From Companilactobacillus versmoldensis DSM 14857 = KCTC 3814 (GTDB lineage Bacteria; Bacillota; Bacilli; Lactobacillales; Lactobacillaceae): a DNA stretch of 64,000 nt. Below are positions 32,815 to 40,729 of this stretch, one piece after another (the first letter of the stretch is position 1; every line of letters begins with the position of its first letter). The DNA lies in assembly GCF_001434295.1 (NCBI RefSeq), contig NZ_AZFA01000009.1:31345-95344 (forward strand), read 5' to 3'. The notes below the pieces were generated by a model, which saw only the letters and a program-made list of their open reading frames with translations, had not been told where the DNA came from and ran no database searches. The position numbers and the translations under genes are program-made.

Positions 32815-33663
32815 ATGCAAAAAAATTCTCGCGGAGCAGAGCAAATTCAGAAAGTTTTGGAATTGTTCAAAATAGAGTATCAACGTCAGAAGAGTTTCCT
32901 TCAAATGAAGTCGGTAACTGGTAATAACGCTACGAGAGTAGACTATGCCATTAAGATCAACGATTTCTGGGCCTTGATCGAAATCAATGATCAACAGGAA
33001 AAATCGATTGGAAAAAGTGGCACCATTTTTCAATTTGCCCAAAAATTTGATTATCCCTTATTGTTGATCGATTTGAGCAACATCAAACAAGTCCAGAGCC
33101 AAGTTTCTCAGTTCATCGATGACTTGAGAAAAGGTGCTAGCAACCTCAACAAGGAATATTCCCCCAACACTTGGGGCTATTTCGGTGACTATCCTTATGC
33201 CGGCGCAAATGAAACATCGTTGACGACTGAAGAAAAGCCTCAGCCAGAAACGATTGCTTCACCTGAAAAGGAAGTTGAATTATCTAAAGAGGATTATCAG
33301 AAACTTAGGGCCGAAAATGAAAATTTGCAAGCGGAAGTCGTTAGCTACCGTAACGTTATTAGTGAATTTATGAAGCAGATCGCCGATTTAAATATCTTGA
33401 TGGAGCGCAACAATAAGAAGATTCGTCAGCTTGATAAATATGGGAAGATTGAAAAAAGTGTCAATATTCATGGTGGTTTCCGGATCAATGGCAAGCAAGG
33501 CGGTCGTTTGACTAAGTCCGCTCAGGCGGTGGTATTGGCTGCGGCACAAGAGTTTGACGGCAATTGGGCTAAGACGAAACAGTTCATTGGGGCTCACTAT
33601 GGAGAAGATGTTTCCACGAGCACGATCAAACGAATTTATCAAAAAAACAATAAAAAAATTTAA
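32815..33663 (+). CDS. unrecognised protein with possible nuclease-like N-terminus
   Basis: This 282-residue protein starts at ATG 32815 (AGGAG eight bases upstream; the GTG at 32791 is before that site). The N-terminal 110 residues contain R-V-D-Y-A-I-K...F-W-A-L-I-E-I-N-D-Q-Q, which resembles the D...E-x-(K/N) core of PD-(D/E)xK nucleases such as Vsr-like proteins. The catalytic Lys would be Asn. A linker and a coiled coil (about 165-215) follow. The basic C-terminus G-G-R-L-T-K-S-A-Q-A-V-V-L-A-A-A...T-S-T-I-K-R-I-Y-Q-K resembles a helix-turn-helix. It may be a DNA-binding protein. No known family is claimed. Confidence 0.5.
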   Translation: MQKNSRGAEQIQKVLELFKIEYQRQKSFLQMKSVTGNNATRVDYAIKINDFWALIEINDQQEKSIGKSGTIFQFAQKFDYPLLLIDLSNIKQVQSQVSQFIDDLRKGASNLNKEYSPNTWGYFGDYPYAGANETSLTTEEKPQPETIASPEKEVELSKEDYQKLRAENENLQAEVVSYRNVISEFMKQIADLNILMERNNKKIRQLDKYGKIEKSVNIHGGFRINGKQGGRLTKSAQAVVLAAAQEFDGNWAKTKQFIGAHYGEDVSTSTIKRIYQKNNKKI

Positions 33664-33730
33664 GAAGTTGAAAGCGCTGCTACAATTGGATTTTGAATTC
33701 CTTTTTTAATCAAGGGAATAAAAATAATGT

Positions 33731-33759
33731 TGACTTTCTGAAAAAATAAAAGTACTATC
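33731..33759 (+). promoter_or_regulatory. promoter of the first T-box transcript
   Basis: TTGACT (33731-33736), 17-base spacer, TACTAT (33754-33759). It lies about 20 bases before the T-box RNA begins. The rest of 33664-33730 holds nothing I can name. Confidence 0.75.
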
Positions 33760-33780
33760 CAAGTTAATCAAATACTTGTG

Positions 33781-34037
33781 TTGACGAGAAGAGTAGGAAA
33801 GTTAGTAAAGTATGACAGCGACCTCCGTTAGTGAAAGGGTGGACCGGAAGGCTTTCTGAAGATGAGCTCAGAGCAAATACCGACGGTGCAAGCTGAAGGT
33901 ACGTGGAGATCACGATAAAATCTCGGGCATGTTTGTGCCTTTGAGGTGTTAGCGGTAACGCTAATGCAAATTAGGGTGGTAACGCGATCAATAGTCGTCC
34001 CTAGACAGATTTTAGTCTGTCTAGGGGCGACTTTTTT
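33781..34037 (+). promoter_or_regulatory. T-box riboswitch, probably Met-specific, before metC-like gene
   Basis: The leader has a Stem I region (GAGAAGAGTAGGAAAG onwards, AGCGACC and GGGTGGACCGG elements) and a specifier loop reading GAAG-ATG-AGC with candidate codon ATG at 33862-33864. It also has the conserved antiterminator T-box TTAGGGTGGTAACGCG (33971-33986). A terminator follows: GTCGTCCCTAGACAG with its complement, then seven T (33994-34037). The second T-box at 35245 has ATG at the same offset (GAAT-ATG), and both control sulfur amino acid genes, so I favour Met. An alternative frame would give GAT (Asp). Confidence 0.82.
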
Positions 34038-34061
34038 TATTTTTAGAAAGGGGAGATCAAA

Positions 34062-35207
34062 ATGTCTGGATTCAATACGAAATTGGTGCATGGGAAACCA
34101 CAAAAAGATAACCATACTGGTGCAGTGAACGTGCCGATATACAATTCGTCGACTTATATCTATCCCACGGTCGACGCTAAATTGCCATACGATTACGCAC
34201 GTTCAGGCAACCCCACGCGGAATTATTTAGAAGATCAAGTGGCTGAACTAGAGGGTGGTTATCAAGGTTTTGCCTTTTCATCAGGTTCAGCTGCTATCCA
34301 CGCAGTTTTGTCGATTTTCTCGCCTGGTGACCATATCATCATCGGAAAAGAAATTTACGGCGGGACTTTTAGATTGATCAACCAATTTTTCAAACGCTGG
34401 CAATTAGAGTTTACGGCGGTCGATACACAAAATATCGAAGAAGTTGAACAGGCGATCAAACCGAATACTAAAGCCATTTATTTTGAAAGTTTCACTAATC
34501 CACTGTTGAAAGTGACTAGCGTTAAAGCTATTTCGCAAGTTGCGCAAGCTAATCATCTTTTGACGATCGTTGATAATACTTTTCTGACTCCTTATTTACA
34601 AAAACCTTTGGACTTAGGGGCTGACGTGGTGGTCCATTCGGCAACGAAATACTTGAGTGGCCATTCAGACGTGATTGCTGGCGTAGTGGTCGTGAAAAAT
34701 AAGGCTTTGGCTGACAAGGTTTATTTCAATCAAAACAGTATTGGGGCGACGCTTTCACCAGAAGATTCTAACTTGGTCCGGCGAGGTATCCAGACTTTGG
34801 CAGTCAGGATGGACCGCCATTTGAGCAACACCCAAAAAATCGTTGAGTTTTTGCAGGGGCGCCCAGAAATCGCTCGGATCTACTATCCAAGTATCGCTGG
34901 GACTAAGGACCACGAGATCGCCGCAAAAGAAACTAGGGGTTTTGGCGGCATCGTTTCGTTCGAATTGCAGGATGGCTTGGATTCGACCAAGTTCGTTGAG
35001 GGGACAAAGTTGATCCAGTTAGCTGTCAGTCTGGGAGCGGTCGAAAGTTTGATCGAGTTGCCTTACAAGATGACCCATGTGGAGCTGTCGCCTGATGAGC
35101 AGTTGAAGGCGGGGATAACTCATCAATTGGTCAGATTATCAGTCGGGATCGAAGATGTGAGTGATCTGATCAATGACTTAAAACAGAGTCTTGATAAGTT
35201 GAATTGA
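34062..35207 (+). CDS. metC: cystathionine beta/gamma-lyase-type PLP enzyme
   Basis: This 381-residue member of the Cys/Met-metabolism PLP family shows Y-A-R-S-G-N-P-T-R (about 45-53), F-S-S-G-S-A-A-I-H, D-N-T-F-L-T-P-Y and the PLP Lys in H-S-A-T-K-Y-L-S-G-H-S-D. These enzymes cleave cystathionine to homocysteine or to cysteine, or make cystathionine. The sequence alone does not separate lyase from gamma-synthase. A Met T-box upstream favours a role in methionine synthesis (MetC). A second T-box directly downstream separates it from the ABC transporter genes. Confidence 0.85.
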   Translation: MSGFNTKLVHGKPQKDNHTGAVNVPIYNSSTYIYPTVDAKLPYDYARSGNPTRNYLEDQVAELEGGYQGFAFSSGSAAIHAVLSIFSPGDHIIIGKEIYGGTFRLINQFFKRWQLEFTAVDTQNIEEVEQAIKPNTKAIYFESFTNPLLKVTSVKAISQVAQANHLLTIVDNTFLTPYLQKPLDLGADVVVHSATKYLSGHSDVIAGVVVVKNKALADKVYFNQNSIGATLSPEDSNLVRRGIQTLAVRMDRHLSNTQKIVEFLQGRPEIARIYYPSIAGTKDHEIAAKETRGFGGIVSFELQDGLDSTKFVEGTKLIQLAVSLGAVESLIELPYKMTHVELSPDEQLKAGITHQLVRLSVGIEDVSDLINDLKQSLDKLN

Positions 35208-35244
35208 TTTTTTAGTACGAATGAGTAAATAAATTATGATTCCA

Positions 35245-35466
35245 CAGAGAGCTGCAGTCGCTGAAAAGCAGTGTGTGATGTTTATTGAATATGGTTCGTT
35301 TTATCTAAAACGTTTCGAATAATCAGAAGCGTTCGGGTGCCTCCGTTATCGGGCGTAAGAAATACTGTTTCTTTTTGAGGAGTGCTTCGTGAGGAGTACT
35401 TGAACAAAGGTGGTAACACGTGAAAACGTCCTTTAATGCATCGTAGCATCAAAGGGCGTTTTTTAG
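35245..35466 (+). promoter_or_regulatory. second T-box riboswitch, probably Met-specific, before ABC importer
   Basis: The 279-base gap after metC holds another T-box. Stem I begins around CAGAGAGCTGCAGTCGCTG, and the specifier region TATTGAATATGG gives candidate ATG at 35291-35293. The antiterminator motif is AAAGGTGGTAACACG (35406-35420). The terminator is AACGTCCTTTAATGC / GCATCAAAGGGCGTT with six T (35425-35466). I see no strong promoter between the metC stop and this RNA, so it may be read from the metC transcript as well as from a weak local promoter. Confidence 0.8.
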
Positions 35467-35486
35467 ATTAAGGGGGAGAATTAGGG

Positions 35487-36536
35487 ATGAAATATAGAAA
35501 GTTGATTTTGTTTATCGTCGGAGTCTTGGCTCTGACATTTACTTTAGCCGGATGTTCTAGCAAATCGGCCAACGCGGGGGCGGGTAGTAAAGAATATAAA
35601 TATGGCTCGATCACTATTCCTGCTAAAGATGGTTCGGTCTGCAACGCACCAAATTACATTGCGTATGAGAAAGGCTTTTTCAAGAAGAATGGCCTGAAAG
35701 CAGATATCGTTGCTAATCCTAGAGATATCAGTGATCTAGAAGCTGGTTTCGCCAGTGGGAAATATGATGCTCAAAATGGTGATTTCCAGTACTTGCCAGC
35801 CATTCAAAATGGTGCTCAGATCAAAGCCGTTGGTGGTATCCATCAAGGTTGTATCAAGTTATTAGTTACCAAAGATTCAGCTATTAAGAGCGTCAAAGAT
35901 TTGAAGGGCAAGACGATCGGTATTCCTGCCCAAGGTTCAACACCACAATACGTAACTTCGATTGCCTTGCAACATGCAGGATTAGATCCGAAAAAAGATG
36001 TTACTTGGAAAGTCTTCAGTACAGATCTATTAGCTAAAGCAGCCGAAAAAGGGCAAGTCGATGCTATCGGGACTGTTGATCCATATGCTTATCAAGCACA
36101 ACAAGAAGACGGCTTTAAGGCAATCATCGACAATAATAATTATTCAGGTGACCAAAAGATGGCCGACATGGGTATGAAGAAAGATGGTTCATGCTGTTAC
36201 TTGTATATCTCAAACAAATTGATCCAATCAAATGAACCCAAAGCCAAAGCTATCGTCAAGTCATATCAAGAAGCTGCTGACTGGATCAACAAGCATCCTG
36301 AAGAAACAGCGCACATTGAATTGAGCAAAGGTTATGTTTCTAAGACTAAATTCATCAATGAAAAGAATGTTACTCAGATCTTGAAGGACGAACATTTCGA
36401 ATTGAACCTCAAGAAGGGTAAAGAAGATTTGAATTACTATATCTCGCAATTGAAACAAGCTGGATATTTGAAGAAAGACACGAAGAATTCTGAATTGCTC
36501 AAACAAGCATATTGGGATCCAAGTGAAGAAAAATAG
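35487..36536 (+). CDS. ABC importer solute-binding lipoprotein (NrtA/SsuA-like), Met-regulated
   Basis: This 349-residue lipoprotein (lipobox L-A-G-C, Cys23) belongs to the NMT1/SsuA-like binding proteins: N-Y-I-A-Y-E-K-G-F-F-K-K-N-G-L near the start and K-D-L-K-G-K-T-I-G-I-P in the middle. It has Cys at about 52, 122, 236 and 237 (S-V-C-N-A-P, H-Q-G-C, S-C-C-Y-L-Y), which is unusual outside the membrane. All four recur in the paralogue at 38366. The T-box and neighbours point to an organic sulfur compound or methionine-related substrate; this is inference. Permease and ATPase genes follow directly. Confidence 0.82.
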   Translation: MKYRKLILFIVGVLALTFTLAGCSSKSANAGAGSKEYKYGSITIPAKDGSVCNAPNYIAYEKGFFKKNGLKADIVANPRDISDLEAGFASGKYDAQNGDFQYLPAIQNGAQIKAVGGIHQGCIKLLVTKDSAIKSVKDLKGKTIGIPAQGSTPQYVTSIALQHAGLDPKKDVTWKVFSTDLLAKAAEKGQVDAIGTVDPYAYQAQQEDGFKAIIDNNNYSGDQKMADMGMKKDGSCCYLYISNKLIQSNEPKAKAIVKSYQEAADWINKHPEETAHIELSKGYVSKTKFINEKNVTQILKDEHFELNLKKGKEDLNYYISQLKQAGYLKKDTKNSELLKQAYWDPSEEK

Positions 36537-36551
36537 AATAGGAGCAGATCG

Positions 36552-37568
36552 ATGTTGGAATCCGTTGTATCAACTAAAGAATCTAAGAAGACAAACGTTG
36601 AAACAAAAACTCAAGCCAAATATTGGAAACCGTATCAAACTCGCTGGAATATCGCTAGTTTGTTGACCATCGTTTTGGCTTATATCGTCAATCAGGTCGT
36701 ACCGTCACAAGAGTACGTCAGCAATGGCACTTATCGTTGGTTTTTGGTGATTTATTTCGTTTATTTAGCAGCAGTTTATATCGCTGGATCATTTATCCAT
36801 GGCAAAGTCAGGTTGTATAGTGGGCATTTTGCCCAATTGAATGCCTCAATTGGACTTTTACTGGTCGTTCAAGATCTGCTGACTGAAAAATATGCCATCG
36901 TCAAACAGCCATTTTTCGTCAGTTTCGCCCAAATATTAGACCAAATGAAAACTGACCACGCTTTATTATTAGCTTCAACTTGGTCTTCATTAGGACTTTG
37001 GTTGATCAGTTTCATCATTGGTACTGTTATCGGAGTCGCTTTAGGATTATTCATGGGACGCTATCGCCAGTTCAATTATTGGGCTTTCCCATATTTGAAA
37101 GTCATCGGTATTATCCCAGCTGCCGCTTGGATGCCTTTGACCATGGTGATCTTCCCAACTAGTTATTTAGCTGAAATATTCTTGATTGCCTTTTCCGTTT
37201 GGTTCCCAGTCGCCTTCATGACTATCGGAGGCGTGCAAAGTATTTCCGAAAATTACTTTGAGTCAGCCAAAACATTAGGATTTACTGAGTCACAGATTTT
37301 AAGAAAAATTGTTATACCTGGTGCACTGCCCAACATCTTCATCGGTATTTTTACAGCTATGGGCCTGTCATTTACCATGTTAGTTATTTCAGAAATGATC
37401 GGTGCTAAAGTCGGCTTGGGTTGGTACATCAACTGGGCCAAAGGTGTCGGTAACTATACCCAAGTTTACGCAGCCATCGTTATTATGGCCATCTTGTTCT
37501 CAGTCATCTTTTCATTTTTGAACAAGGTTCAAGAATACAGTCTACGTTGGCGTCAAAAGACTAATTAG
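36552..37568 (+). CDS. ABC importer permease (SsuC/TauC-like)
   Basis: This 338-residue membrane protein has an N-terminal extension with two hydrophobic segments (about 35-55 and 62-82) not found in typical SsuC. The usual BPD_transp_1 core of about six helices follows. The coupling loop reads A-K-T-L-G-F-T-E-S-Q-I-L-R-K-I-V-I-P-G-A-L-P-N-I-F-I-G. It works with the adjacent binding protein and ATPase. The start is ATG 36552 with AGGAG 5' of it. Confidence 0.88.
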   Translation: MLESVVSTKESKKTNVETKTQAKYWKPYQTRWNIASLLTIVLAYIVNQVVPSQEYVSNGTYRWFLVIYFVYLAAVYIAGSFIHGKVRLYSGHFAQLNASIGLLLVVQDLLTEKYAIVKQPFFVSFAQILDQMKTDHALLLASTWSSLGLWLISFIIGTVIGVALGLFMGRYRQFNYWAFPYLKVIGIIPAAAWMPLTMVIFPTSYLAEIFLIAFSVWFPVAFMTIGGVQSISENYFESAKTLGFTESQILRKIVIPGALPNIFIGIFTAMGLSFTMLVISEMIGAKVGLGWYINWAKGVGNYTQVYAAIVIMAILFSVIFSFLNKVQEYSLRWRQKTN

Positions 37569-37579
37569 GAGGAACTATT

Positions 37580-38338
37580 ATGGTACAACTTGCGATTAAA
37601 GATGTTGATCGAGTCCTCCATGACAACAACGGACAAAAGATCAATGTTTTAAAGGATATTAATTTGAAGGTCGGATCAGGGGAGTTTATTTCGATTATTG
37701 GGCCATCGGGGTGTGGCAAAACTACCCTTTTGCGATTGATCTCAGGCTTGGACACTCCTGAGAATGGTCAAGTTTCCGTAGATGGGAAGTTGATCACTGA
37801 ACCAGATGTTTCCCGAGGCTACGTTTTCCAACATGGGAGTTTGTTTCCTTGGGAGACGATCCGCGAAAATATCAGTTCGGGACTCAAGGCGATTCACGGG
37901 CATGATTATGACCATGAATTAGTCGACCAATACATTGATTTGATGGGCTTGAAGGGCTTTGAGTCTGCTTATCCTCATCAAGTCTCTGGTGGTATGGCTC
38001 AACGGGCAGCATTAGCTCGTTCGATAGTTTTGAAACCAGAGTTGTTGCTTTTGGATGAACCAATGGGGGCTTTGGACGCTTTTACTAGAGCGGATGTTCA
38101 AGACGTTATCCAAAAGGTCTGGAAGCAGACAAAAACAACCATGATCCTAGTGACCCACGATATTGATGAGGCAATTTATTTAGGGACACAGATCGTTGTG
38201 ATGACACCAAGACCAGGCAAAATCAAGGAGATCGTCGATAATCCACTCGACTTTCCACGTAATAGGACCAGCGACGAATTTTTGAATTTTCGACGTGAGA
38301 TTCAAGATAAGCTTAATTTTGGTGTGAATGAAACTTAA
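37580..38338 (+). CDS. ABC importer ATP-binding protein (SsuB/TauB-like)
   Basis: This 252-residue ATPase has Walker A G-P-S-G-C-G-K-T-T (about 40-48), Q-loop V-F-Q-H-G-S-L-F-P-W, signature S-G-G-M-A-Q-R, Walker B L-L-L-D-E-P-M-G-A-L-D and H-loop T-H-D-I-D-E-A. The S-G-G-M-x-Q-R and F-P-W patterns are those of nitrate/sulfonate/taurine importers. It lies 11 bases after the permease. AGGAGG precedes the ATG. Confidence 0.92.
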   Translation: MVQLAIKDVDRVLHDNNGQKINVLKDINLKVGSGEFISIIGPSGCGKTTLLRLISGLDTPENGQVSVDGKLITEPDVSRGYVFQHGSLFPWETIRENISSGLKAIHGHDYDHELVDQYIDLMGLKGFESAYPHQVSGGMAQRAALARSIVLKPELLLLDEPMGALDAFTRADVQDVIQKVWKQTKTTMILVTHDIDEAIYLGTQIVVMTPRPGKIKEIVDNPLDFPRNRTSDEFLNFRREIQDKLNFGVNET

Positions 38339-38365
38339 ACGAGATTTATATTGGGGGGAAACAAA

Positions 38366-39403
38366 TTGAAGATAAAACGTACCGTTATTAGCATTCTCGG
38401 ATTGTTAATTTTTGCAATTGTTATTTCAGGATGTGGAAAACAAGCAAATTCCGCCAGCAACAAATCTGGTGGTTATGAAAATGGGTCGATCACGATACCT
38501 GCAAAAAATGGTTCAATTTGTGGCGCCCCTAACTATATAGCTTATGAAAAAGGTTTCTTTAAGAAAAATGGTTTAAAAGCTAGTTTAGTTGCGAAACCAA
38601 CGAATATTTCTGATTTAGAAGCTGGTTTTACTAGTGGGAAGTACGATGCTTTAAATGGGGACTTTCAATACCTGCCTGCTATTCAAAATGGAGCTCAAAT
38701 CCAAGCAGCGGGGGGGATTCATCAAGGCTGTGTCCAAGTGTTGGTCCCAAAAGATTCACCGATTAAATCCGTGAAAGACTTAAAGGGGAAGACTATTGCT
38801 ACACCTGGACAAGGGTCAACTCCTCAATTTGTGGCATCGATTGCTTTGCAAAATTCAGGTATTGATCCAAAATCGGATGTTACCTGGAAAACATATGATT
38901 CTGATCTACTCGCTAAATCAGCAGAAAAGGGTCAGGTTGATGCTATTGGTACAGTCGATCCTTATTCTTATCAAGCAATCAAAGAAAAACATTTCAGGAT
39001 TATTGTTGATAACAATAATCATTCAGGTAGCAACAAGATGGAGAAGATGGGAATGAAAAAAAATGCCTCGTGTTGTTATCTATATCTTTCTGACAAATTG
39101 ACTAAGCAAAATCCTAAGAAAGCTAAAGCAATTCAAAAAGCTTATCAAGAAGCCGCTGCTTGGATTGACGAACATCCTAAGGAAACTGCATCGATCCTGT
39201 TGAAGAAGAATTATGTCTCTTCTAGTAAATTCGTAAATGAAGAAAACGTGTCAAATTTAATTGCTAGCTATCACTTTGGGTTGAAAAAATCACAGGGTAA
39301 ATCTGATGTGAAGTTCTATGCTGAGCAATTAAAGAAAGCTGGATTTTTAAAAGAAGACACTGATATTAACAAATTAGTTGAACAAGCTTATTACGACGAC
39401 TAG
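38366..39403 (+). CDS. second solute-binding lipoprotein, paralogue of the first
   Basis: This 345-residue lipoprotein (lipobox I-S-G-C) is closely similar to the protein at 35487 along its whole length. It keeps S-I-C-G-A-P-N-Y, H-Q-G-C-V and S-C-C-Y-L-Y. The start is TTG 38366, six bases after GGGGGG; the upstream in-frame TTG lies in front of that site. The paralogue uses clearly more A/T-rich codons than the first copy, so the two diverged long ago or one was acquired. It probably gives the shared permease and ATPase a second, related substrate. Confidence 0.82.
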   Translation: MKIKRTVISILGLLIFAIVISGCGKQANSASNKSGGYENGSITIPAKNGSICGAPNYIAYEKGFFKKNGLKASLVAKPTNISDLEAGFTSGKYDALNGDFQYLPAIQNGAQIQAAGGIHQGCVQVLVPKDSPIKSVKDLKGKTIATPGQGSTPQFVASIALQNSGIDPKSDVTWKTYDSDLLAKSAEKGQVDAIGTVDPYSYQAIKEKHFRIIVDNNNHSGSNKMEKMGMKKNASCCYLYLSDKLTKQNPKKAKAIQKAYQEAAAWIDEHPKETASILLKKNYVSSSKFVNEENVSNLIASYHFGLKKSQGKSDVKFYAEQLKKAGFLKEDTDINKLVEQAYYDD

Positions 39404-39415
39404 GAGGGAAATGTT

Positions 39416-40720
39416 TTGAGCAAGCAAAAATTTGATACGGTCCGTATTCATGGTGGTTATGATCCCAAAAAACACAATAATGCAGCCCAAATTCCGATTT
39501 ACCAATCAACTGCCTTTAGCTTGGGAACGGCTGCTGAGGGTGCAGAAGTTGCTGCTGGTTTAGTGAGTGATTCTTTTACTTATTCTCGAGTTGGTAACCC
39601 AACGGTACATACTCTGGAGCAGAGAATCGCTGAACTAGATGGAGGAATTGATAGTGTGGCTGTTGGTTCAGGAATGGCAGCCATCACATATACAATCCTT
39701 AACGTTGCAGAGGGTGGCGGTAGAATCATTGCTCCCTATGATATTTATGGGGCTGCACTAGATGAATTTCAGACCTTATTTCCAAAATACGGGATTATAT
39801 TTGATCTAGTCGAGGACATTAACGATATTGAGCGGATTAAAAGTCTAATCAAACCAGACACTAAAGCAATTTATGCTGAAAGTGTTTCGAATCCAATCAT
39901 TAACATAACCGATGTCGAAGAATTGGCCAAAGTGGCTCATGAATCTAGGATTCCTTTAATTATTGATAATACTTTTTCAACGCCGTATTTATTTCAACCA
40001 ATCAAATTTGGAGCTGATTTAGTAGTCTACTCATCAACTAAAGGAATCAATGGACACGGCAATGTTGTCTCAGGATTAGTGGTTGATGGCGGTAAGTTTG
40101 ACTGGTCTAAGGACAAATTCCCTCAATTTTACGAAGCAGAATATTCTTTGAAAAATTCTAAGTATCCAACTAACTATTCCTTCGCTAATGTTTATGGAAA
40201 TCAGGCCTTTATCAAGCGTCTACGAATGAAATATCTCCGATTGATGGGAGCAGTTTTAGGACCATTTGATGCCTATCTTGAGATGTTAGGACTTGAAACG
40301 ATTAGTGAACGATTGGATAAAGAAGTCGCTACCGGCAAGAAAATTGCTGAATATCTTAACAATAATCCACACGTCAAAAGGGTTTACTATCCTGGGTTGC
40401 CTGCATCAAACCAATATGAATTAGCTCAAAAATATTTTCCTAAAGGTATTGGTTCTATTTTGTCATTTGAATTAGATGGTTCGTCCGAAGACACTGACAA
40501 ATTAATTGATTCAATGGAATTATTCTTATATCTACCAAATGTTGGTGATAGCCGGTCTTTGATCGTTAATCCAAGTAAGATAACACATCGAGAAGTACCA
40601 GAAGAAAGACGACTAAAAGATGGCATCAACAATCAGTTACTTAGACTTTCGATTGGTCTAGAGGACAGCGATGACTTAATAAAAGGTTTAGATAATGCGA
40701 TTAATAAAACCTTCAAGTGA
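39416..40720 (+). CDS. O-acetylhomoserine sulfhydrylase-type PLP enzyme
   Basis: The 434-residue length and the insert after the active site (about 220-270, D-K-F-P-Q-F-Y...Y-S-F-A-N-V-Y) are typical of O-acetyl-L-homoserine sulfhydrylase (MetY) rather than cystathionine lyases. Motifs are Y-S-R-V-G-N-P-T, G-S-G-M-A-A-I, D-N-T-F-S-T-P-Y and the PLP Lys in Y-S-S-T-K-G-I-N-G-H-G. It would make homocysteine from O-acetylhomoserine and sulfide or thiol. The start is TTG, seven bases after AGGAGGG. It is part of the AT-richer block 38366-41878. Confidence 0.82.
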   Translation: MSKQKFDTVRIHGGYDPKKHNNAAQIPIYQSTAFSLGTAAEGAEVAAGLVSDSFTYSRVGNPTVHTLEQRIAELDGGIDSVAVGSGMAAITYTILNVAEGGGRIIAPYDIYGAALDEFQTLFPKYGIIFDLVEDINDIERIKSLIKPDTKAIYAESVSNPIINITDVEELAKVAHESRIPLIIDNTFSTPYLFQPIKFGADLVVYSSTKGINGHGNVVSGLVVDGGKFDWSKDKFPQFYEAEYSLKNSKYPTNYSFANVYGNQAFIKRLRMKYLRLMGAVLGPFDAYLEMLGLETISERLDKEVATGKKIAEYLNNNPHVKRVYYPGLPASNQYELAQKYFPKGIGSILSFELDGSSEDTDKLIDSMELFLYLPNVGDSRSLIVNPSKITHREVPEERRLKDGINNQLLRLSIGLEDSDDLIKGLDNAINKTFK

Positions 40721-40729
40721 GGTGATTAT

